DNA of 64,000 nucleotides, from positions 8,871,001-8,935,000 of the forward strand of contig NC_088326.1 in assembly GCF_910592395.1 (NCBI RefSeq), given 5' to 3'. The first letter of the stretch is position 1. Each line of letters opens with the position of its first letter. Below the pieces are notes generated by a model. It saw nothing but the letters and a program-made list of their open reading frames with translations. It had not been told where the DNA came from and searched no databases. This stretch comes from Lineus longissimus. Its lineage: Eukaryota; Nemertea; Pilidiophora; Heteronemertea; Lineidae. This document shows, piece by piece, positions 11,048 to 20,000 of this stretch. A program made the position numbers and the translations under genes.

Positions 11048-14000
11048 ATGTCTGTTCCAATTGCTACCTGCAAAGTGCAAGAGATACACGAGAACATCAG
11101 GAAACACAACCGCCATGTCCACGAGTTGGAGAATATCCACCATCAAGGAGGAAGTAGACATAGCCTGGGCAGTGCTTCAGAGAGTGACTTCTCACCCCCT
11201 AGCAGCCCTCAACCGGAGAGAAAATTGCCAGGTTGGTATATCAAGATACTTCTTGCTATTGAGTATATTCAGTGGCCAGGAACTAGAGAACTTTAGATTT
11301 AGAAGTCTTTTGAACCCATTGCAATGTGATCAGCGCAAGGCTGCTTGTACAGTACATGTGTATCTGTCGCTTCCCTGTAGGTGGGATGGTCACCAGGTGT
11401 ACATACGACAACCACAGCTTCTCCACAGCAGGTGTGGCCCACGCCGTGGACCGCCCCTCCCGTGAAATTAGATTAAGAATTGGCAGTCATGCAAGGGGCT
11501 TCTGGAAATGCATTCATTCAGCAAGTGCTTTTATACAACATTAAGCAGTATTGGTATCCTTGAAAGTATGAGGCGCGATGTGGGATTTTGATTATTTCCC
11601 TAAATTATTTGAAACAATCTCATTCTTTCAAACAGTAAATGAATATATTTTTCTTATTTCATCCAATTTTTAAAACAATTATTTTTTATTCAAACCAGCT
11701 GTTTCAATCATCACACCATCCTTTATTTCAAAACCAGGAAAACATATGCAAATATTTGAATACCATTGAAGTTGTGCAAATCCATGACAGTTTCAACACC
11801 ACAAAAAGTTAGTGTTTTTATTCTTTCAAACCATGTTGAGTCGCATCAAGATTATTTCAAATCACAAACTTTGCTTAAATTCATGGTTTGCAACCCACAA
11901 ATATCTGCGAAAAACATTGCATCCCTTGAAAAAATGCACCCGCTACAAACTTATGGTACATGTATGCATATTATTTTCTCAAACACAGCCACAGCTCCAA
12001 GTTGGAATTAAAGCATTTGCCAACATTATATGAAATAATCAACTTTTTTCAAACCATATATTTTCATACTAACAAATGCATATGTTTTCAAAAAAACCTA
12101 ATCGTGTTTACGTTGCGAAATCCATGGTTTGCTATTTGTGTCAGCTCAGCATCCCTGGAACTGTTGCTCATTGAACACCTGGTCTTCCACTAGGACGGCT
12201 TTCAGTGCGTATCTCGTGCGACAACCACGAGTGTAATGTTAGTGTTGTCGCGACATGGACGTGTGGGAAAGGAAGGGAGTGCATGGAGACTACCAATAAT
12301 GTAGTAACAGTCATTCTGATGGCCGCATCCCCATATTGAAGTTGTGGAATCATGGTTTGCATCCCATGAAAAGTTGTAGTTCCATGGTTTGAAATCATGA
12401 AACTGAGCACTGCCAGTGGCTGTGTGCGTATAATTGTTTGCGCAGAGACCAGTATAGACAATGTTAGCCCATTACGCATGTGCAGTGACTGCATCAGAAA
12501 ATCATATGCATACCATAAGTTTGTAGCAGAGTGCAACTTTTCATGGGATGCAAATAATGTTTTTTGGCAACTTTCATGGGATGCAAACCATGAACATGAT
12601 GAGGCCTTGTTTCGAAAAGTACTTCATGGGATGATATAAAACAAATGTATTAAATGGCCTGAAACAATGCAATTATTGGCAAATAATTAAATTCCCACAT
12701 GGTGCCTGTGGCTTGGTCAGACAATTACTTTATTCTCGGTTTTAAAAGACCAGGCCATTGCCATGCCGCAATCCACGATTACAATACTGCATAGCCACAT
12801 TCATGAATGTAGGCATGTCTTCAAGTGCGAATTTTGTCTGGATTGGCTAGTTCAGCAATGAATTGGAAGGTGGTACATTGTAACCGTAGGGATCAATGGG
12901 TCGTAACCAGCTGGTCATCATTCTGGTATTCTGACCAATCTGACCAATAGTAATGGGCACCATTTCTTCAATGAGCGGCAATGGTAAGATTACACGGTAT
13001 CAGGTAAAAATCCCCTTGGTAAATATCCCCCCGGTAAAAATCCCCCCAGGTAAAAATCCCCTGCCCTGGTAAAAAAAACCCAGCAAAAATCTCCTTGGTA
13101 AATATATCGCCTGTTGTAGGCTATAGCAGAATCATTATAAAATAAATTACACCATTGTTTTTATACAAATTTTCTTGTTCACTTTTTTTACTTGGACGGC
13201 GAAGAAAAGGTTTGCCCAACATTAGAATCGGAGGAATATACTTAATCATGGAAAACAAGCCTGAGCCTAAGCTAAAGGCCTAATGCACAATTCACATTTT
13301 TTACCTGTAGGGGGATTTTTACTGGGGGGGAGGGGATATTTTCCGGGGGGGGGGGGGGGATTTTTACCTTGAGGGATTTTCACCTAAATTATGACTGCCT
13401 CATTGTTGAAAAGGGGCTGGACATACAACATGCTAAACTGATCGTTTAAAACCGTGAATAAAGTATATTCATACCATAAGTTTGGAGTGGGTGCATTTTC
13501 TCATGGGATGCAAATAATCTTTTTCACACTTTATATGTGGGATGTTCGTGGGTTGCAAACCATGAAGTTAAGCAAAGTTTGTGGTTTGAAATAATCATGA
13601 TGCGACACAACATGGTTTGAAAGATTTAAAACGCCAACTGTGCGTGGTTTCCAAACCATGGATTTGCGCAACTTCTACATGTTCTATGGTATGGAAATAA
13701 TTTGCGTAGGTTTTGCACATACCCAAAGTGTCTCCAGGCTTGTGTATGATCTTCACATTTAAGTGTTGGGGTGTGAAAATGTAATGGCGCGAAGATACAT
13801 ACACGGCTCTAAAGCAATCCGGATACTAGGGCGGGGAGGGAGGGGAAAGCAAATCCACTGCAGTGGCTCCAGAGCCTGCCATCGTACACAGGGTTTACAT
13901 TAACCTGTACACGCCAAACTGTCTTCCTTCTGGGTGTCCATGCGAGACGAAATACAGTTCGCTCAATCACCGCCAGGATACACTTTGGATCTGCACATAC

Positions 14001-17000
14001 CCAAAGTGTCTCCAGGCTTGTGTATGATCTTCACATTTAAGTGTTGGGGTGTGAAAATGTACAGGCGCGCACGCCCGGGCTCTCAACCATCCCGGAGAAA
14101 CATGCCCTACTTCATAACTCCTTTCCCAATACTTAAACAAAATTAACTAATTAATCCGCCATAATTAATTATTAATTAGGGACTAATTAGTCCGGAATTC
14201 GAAAATAAGGTAACGAGAAATCGTAACTTAAATTCTAACATTGCTTTATTATAAGAACTCAACACTGTATTTTAAATTCCACAGAAGATTACACGGTATG
14301 GTTTTAGTATGATGATGCATGTAGCGAAAAGGCGAGGCCACACTCTAACCAACACAATCATGCAATAATTACAATACGAAAATGCATAAAAATATACATC
14401 GAAATCTGCTCAAGGGAACGCTGCTGGGAAATTATCAACATCGCCAAACTTACTGTAAAGTGTTTTAACCGCTTCTGGCCGACGAGAACTGTCAGCCAGG
14501 GCTTCGGACACATTAGCCGCTTTTACCAAAATATCTGACCGACTGTAGTACTCTGCTGATGCCTCTGTGAACCAACCAACATGAGACATTACTTCCGCCG
14601 GGCTTGAAGCTGCCCCCGACAGAAGCAAAGTAATGGAGCAGCCGGCTCTTAAGCCGTGAGGGGTCTCACCCTGGTTGATCCCCAATGTATTTAGATAAAT
14701 CTTTAATCTATCGTAAATTGCACTGTACGAAATAGGCGCATCCAACACTACACCGGCTTCTGAGACTGGACGGAATAAATATCCGACCGTAAGATCCACC
14801 CCCCAGGTTTGTGCCTTGGAGATATACTGCTGAACTCCCTTTACCGGGCAAATAAGATGATTTGGACATTCTTTAACAATGAAGGTATTCACTTTGTTTA
14901 CCGAAAACGATTTCCCATGGGAATGAGAGATTACAAGACCTGATCCATCGGGTAAGCGTTTAACTTCCTGTGTTTTTAAAATTCCCAAATCACTCGCCCT
15001 ATCCCCGGCAAAGAACTGCATCTTGAGAAAAGCTTGGTCTCTGGACAAAACGAATTGCTCCCTAAGGGATAGATCTGGTCTTTTAATCTGGTTATCGATA
15101 TATTTTGAAATAGCTTGAAGCTTATCCATGAACAAGGGTTTTGCCTGCTTGGCAACTACGTGCGAGAAACCTTGCTCTCGTTTGACACACTTCAAATACG
15201 ATTTCACAGGAGGTGAATCAGCCGGATTCCCAACCCCGGAGAAAATATCCCACGTGCTGCCCCTGTCGGTTTCTTCAGAAATAATGGATTTCAGGGACCG
15301 GACTAATCCTTCTAACGTACCGAAGGCAAGACGGGTAGGACACCCACAGTGGAATTTACCATGATGCCCGAGGAATATACAGGAAGCATTATGGATCTGT
15401 GTCCTACCGGCTTTGTCTTTCCATACTAAAAATCGTGTTAGATCTTTTGGAGAAACCCGTTCCAGGGTTGGCCTCTTAGGCAGTTGTGCCAAAAATTGCA
15501 ACAGCTCGTTTTTTAGGGATTGCCTTTTCTTCATAAGGGGGGTTGCGGAAGCCGCCTTATCCAACTCCTGGAGCCGCTTGTCAATTGCCCCCATGTCAAC
15601 GCTGATTTTCTGAAATAATCAAGATTAAAGCGTCATCCACAGAGTATATTCGAAGGATATCGCACATTATGATGTGCAGCTAATTCGAAAAGCCATTAAT
15701 GGCCATCTCAAACCGACGCTATCTCTGATGAACCCCTGCTTGGAGGGATAATATACTACGCCCTTTTCTCCTTTAACCCCAAGGCAAACCTGTGAAATTA
15801 TCCTGGGCTTTAATAGTGGCCACCATATTGGCGCGGGTGACGTCATGGGTAGCACAAGCGTGCAAACTGGGATTTCCTGCTGGATCAAAAACTGAATAAG
15901 GGGTAGAATGACAGCGATAGGTGGGAAAACGTAAGGATTTAGCTCCTTAGCTATTTCCTGGGCGAAAACATTTTGACCCGCTGACAGAGGTGAAGGGTGC
16001 AGGGTAAAATGTCTCAAAACATCGCCCTGTATTGAACGCATTGCATTTGAGTCACATGCCATGAGGTCTACTCCGTGCGGGCCATAGAGTAACTCCAATT
16101 GGAACCATTTTTCACTTGCCAACATAATGTCCTGAGCTGAAATCGCCCTAGAAGGAGCATCTGCTGGGTTTTCTGCCGAAGAAATGTACTGCAAACGTAA
16201 ATCAATATTTAATTGCTGAGTAAGATGAAACAATTTTATGAGCATTTCATTTAAGGCGTTGTCCTTGCAACCCTTGTTATTCCACGACGAAACTAGGCTT
16301 GTGTTATCGACTTTAACGTCTACCCGGTGGTCTTTTATATTTGTACTCAATGCTAAGAGGGAAGAATAGAGGGCGTCGGCCTCTTTGACATGAATCGGCC
16401 TTATATCATCTGCAGCCCAATAATCACCTAAAGTATGACCAACCTGTGGCCCTGATAGAGTGACCGCGCCATAGCGATATCCCGAAGCATCAGTAGCCAG
16501 AGCGTAATGTAAATGTTTTTCTGGTCTCCAAGAAAAATGCCCATGCCAATCATCCAAAAATGCCCAGAATTGTATCTCGTCCCGTAGGGGGCCAGAGATT
16601 GGGATGGTTTTACTGTTTTTCGAAGCTTTGGCTATTGCGCTAAACAACTCTCTCGTAAATAGTTTTGCGGCCGGAAAAACCAACATCTAGAAATATAGAA
16701 ATGCATTTACCCGCGAATCTTTGTAGCGTTTTAAGGCTGACGAAGGGCTGACGAAGAATTTCCTCGCGCAAAACCTTAAACGTCTGTTTCTTATCAGATG
16801 GCAGAAGAAACGCCTGCCTGCTAGAATCTACTAGAAACCCTAAGGACTTGAGCGCCATCATAGGTTGCAAAACACATTTTGGCAAGGAGAACGTGTAACC
16901 TAGTTCTGTAAGGATATATAATACCAAAAAGACCCAAAGCAAAGGAATGCTTGACGCGTCAATATTCTTAGGGACCACGTAGAATCTGTCGTCAATATAC

Positions 17001-20000
17001 TGGATGGTTGGGATCCCCAAATGTCTTAAGAAGGTTGTAGCTGCATAGCCTACAGTTTGATAAACATAAGCCGATGATTTCCATCCGAACGGAAGCGTCG
17101 TACAAACTAGGTACCAACCTGCCCATTCCATGCCAAAATACGTTTGCGAAGTTTGCGATAATTTAATATGGTCATACCCCGATTTCTCATCAGTGGCAAA
17201 CATGAGAGCATCTTTGTGTACCAATCGCGGTACTTCTTTCAATGTATCTAATGTGGAGGGAGAATCCTTAATCCACAGGTTAAGGAATCTCTGGTCATTG
17301 CATAATCTCGGCTTTGAAGGTTCAACTACCAAGGGCATGACTACTTTAGGGGGCGGACACTCCCCAACTTTACCCCAAACTCTGACTGAACCTGCTTTGA
17401 TTCTATCATTCAAGGTTTCGGAAATAAAAGCAGCTTGTTTCTGACAATGGACAGAGTTAGGAAAAAAACTAACTGGGGGTTCGTTTGAATTGTATTTCTG
17501 ACCCTTGAATTCACCCTTAAATGGCCTAAAGAAAGAATGCACATCAACCCCTTTTTCCAACCAAGTGTGAACCATCTCGCTCTCTTGGAAATCGTTCATT
17601 ATGGAACTCCAAAGTTCAATATTTTGATGCAATTGTCCAGCGACAAAGTGTTCAGGGTCCCTTAAAGGCAAAGTGTCCAAAGGCACCGGAGTTTTTTTTT
17701 TGTAGAAGTAATACATCATTTACAACCTGATTGAGTTTGAATTGTTGAGCTGTGAAGTCAGGAGAAGTTTCCCCAATTGTAGTCCAAGACGCCTGTAACC
17801 TCTTGACCTTTTCGGCAGCAATTGGATTAAATTTCACCACATATTCCCATTCTGGAATCTCTGGCTTAAAGTGCCCCAGTGAGATAGTAGGGGGGGATTC
17901 CTGCAAGAACCAAAATAAACTGTAGAAACATCTCATTACAGGCGTATCAGACTATCAAAGGGAGAACTTCTCCTAACTCACAGCTCGCGCGAACTAGGTC
18001 CGCAAGGGGTAAGATCCCTTGAGCTGAGAGAGAGGAAGATGTTCAAAATCAAAATTGCTTTACTTATTAACGGTTTTCTAAACAATACACTTATACCACT
18101 TAGCGTACCGGTCTATTTTACCTTAGACCTATTTCTTGTTGTCAAATTGGGCCTTTGCCAACTTCATCTTTTCACATTCTTTGTACCAATGCCCAACCTC
18201 ACCGCAAAAATTACATGGGCCCGGGTTATTTCTAGCATAACCATAACCGCCATAACCCCTGCCGCGACCTCTACCTCTGCCGTACCCATAACCCCCGCCA
18301 TATCCCTGACCGTAAGCGGCACCATAGCCACCAAAGCCAAACTGATGCTGGGGAGGTGGGGGAGGCTGCGCGTAAACATGCTGAAGGGGGGAAGAGGATA
18401 CGGCAGAAGAGGTAACCGGTGGAGACTGTGACCTGGAACGAAGCAGCTTTTTTTTTTTTACCAACTTTTTGGCCTTTTTGCACTTGGCTAAAGCTTTCAT
18501 TATTACGTCAGACTGGCCTCCACCCAATGCGGAAAGACAAAAAGTGGGGATATCAACAGTATCTTTGAAACGTTCAGCTTGTTTGCCAAGCTCGTAAAAG
18601 AGGTGCAAATCTTTGTGATCTTGGTCCTTGGCGCACGCCAGTAGTTCGTCTAAAGTGGCTAGGATGAGGGTAACGTTGGGCTTTACTTGTAAGGATAAAT
18701 TCCTCACCTTCCTCAGGACTGCCTCCACCGGTTCTGCCTTTCGGTTCTTTTCTCTCTTTTCTAGTTCTAGAATTCGTTCCCGTAAACGCGGCGCGGTTTC
18801 CTCATCCTGTTCTTGACGGTCGAGGCGAGGGGCTTTGGCTACTGGTGCTTCGTCTTCATGCAATTGTTGTCCAACGGGCTGTCCATACTCGTTCGCAACC
18901 ACAATGGCCGAATGTAGCAGTAGGCGGAAGTTGCCTACCGAATCTTCTCGACCTGACATTCTGAAAAAATCTACCGCATCTTCACCCGTGAGTTCCTGAA
19001 AGGCTACTGCTATGTCGGGGACGTCCAATTGTTCGGTAGGGCGGTTGAGGCGTATACGAGCAAGTGGGTCCGGGAGGTCGTCGTCCTTGAAACGGGCGAG
19101 AAGCTTCAAAATGGGCAGCAAATCTCTGCCCACTAATGAGTGCCTTTTCCGCAATAATATGTTATTGGAAGCCATGACAGAAAACTTCTAGGAGCGAAGC
19201 AATCTAGCCACGGCCTAGAAGGGAGTGAAACAAGATTGCCACCAGACCTGAATTTAAACTCACGCCCAGAGATTATGAATGGGATTATAAAACCAGTTGA
19301 AAGGTGTAAAAGCCAGTTAACAAAGGATCTCCGGCGTGCACAAAAGGGCGTGTCACGTAACACGAATCACGCGGCGAGCTTGACGGGAAAGCGCATGTGC
19401 GCACCCAACCCTCGATATGTTACATAATGTAAAACCTAATGTTTTGCTGCCCTAGCAGACCTATTTCCATAATGCATTTACCTATGCATTTCCTATACCT
19501 CTGTATACATGACCAAACCGAAATGGCCGCCATACCAAATAACCAAACTGCCAAGTAACCTAAAACTTGGAACCTTCACTATAGCTTTATAATAGCCCTT
19601 ACCGAACTCTAAATTTGGCAAAAGGACGAGCACAAACTTAGAAACGGGATAGCTGTATAGAAAATCTAAAATAGCGAGAAATAGGCAAAAAACGGAGATA
19701 ATTACCTGAGAGCGCACAAAAAAGCCGACCGTAAGGTGAACATGCGAGACGAAATACAGTTCGCTCAATCACCGCCAGGATACACTTTGGATCGGAAATA
19801 AACAGATGGTTTGATAAGTAAAAATGCTGGTTTGAATAAAAAATAATTGTTTCGTAATTTATTGGATGAAATAAGTTCTTATATATGTTCCTGTATGGTT
19901 TGAAACTGTGCAATGAAATTAATTCAAATAAATTTGGCAAATGATAAAAATTCCCACATGGCGCCTCATATAAAAAAGGGCGCTTTATCAATGTTTCATA

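Larger units (their letters stand above)
13714..19793 (-). mobile_element. tyrosine-recombinase retrotransposon with split direct repeats (PAT/Ngaro-like, DIRS order)
   Basis: 6080 bp. Read on the minus strand: repeat A (19793-19741), gag (19175-18129), RT/RNase H (17936-15667), tyrosine recombinase (15594-14410), repeat B (14061-13992), repeat A again (13991-13939), spacer, repeat B again (13783-13714). A is 53 bp and B 70 bp, both identical between copies as far as I can read. A-ORFs-B-A-B is the split-direct-repeat plan of Ngaro/PAT elements, which are thought to integrate through a circular intermediate by recombinase and make no target duplication. The gag zinc knuckle and the lack of a methyltransferase or hydrolase domain favour PAT-like. 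Identical repeats suggest a recent insertion, but two frame breaks in pol suggest that this copy is not active. Confidence 0.85.

Noticed and set aside
16640-16686. Separate start codon for an independent RNase H protein
   Set aside because: The overlapping region continues the RT in another frame, and the N-terminal residues belong to the RT connection, so it is better seen as a frame break.
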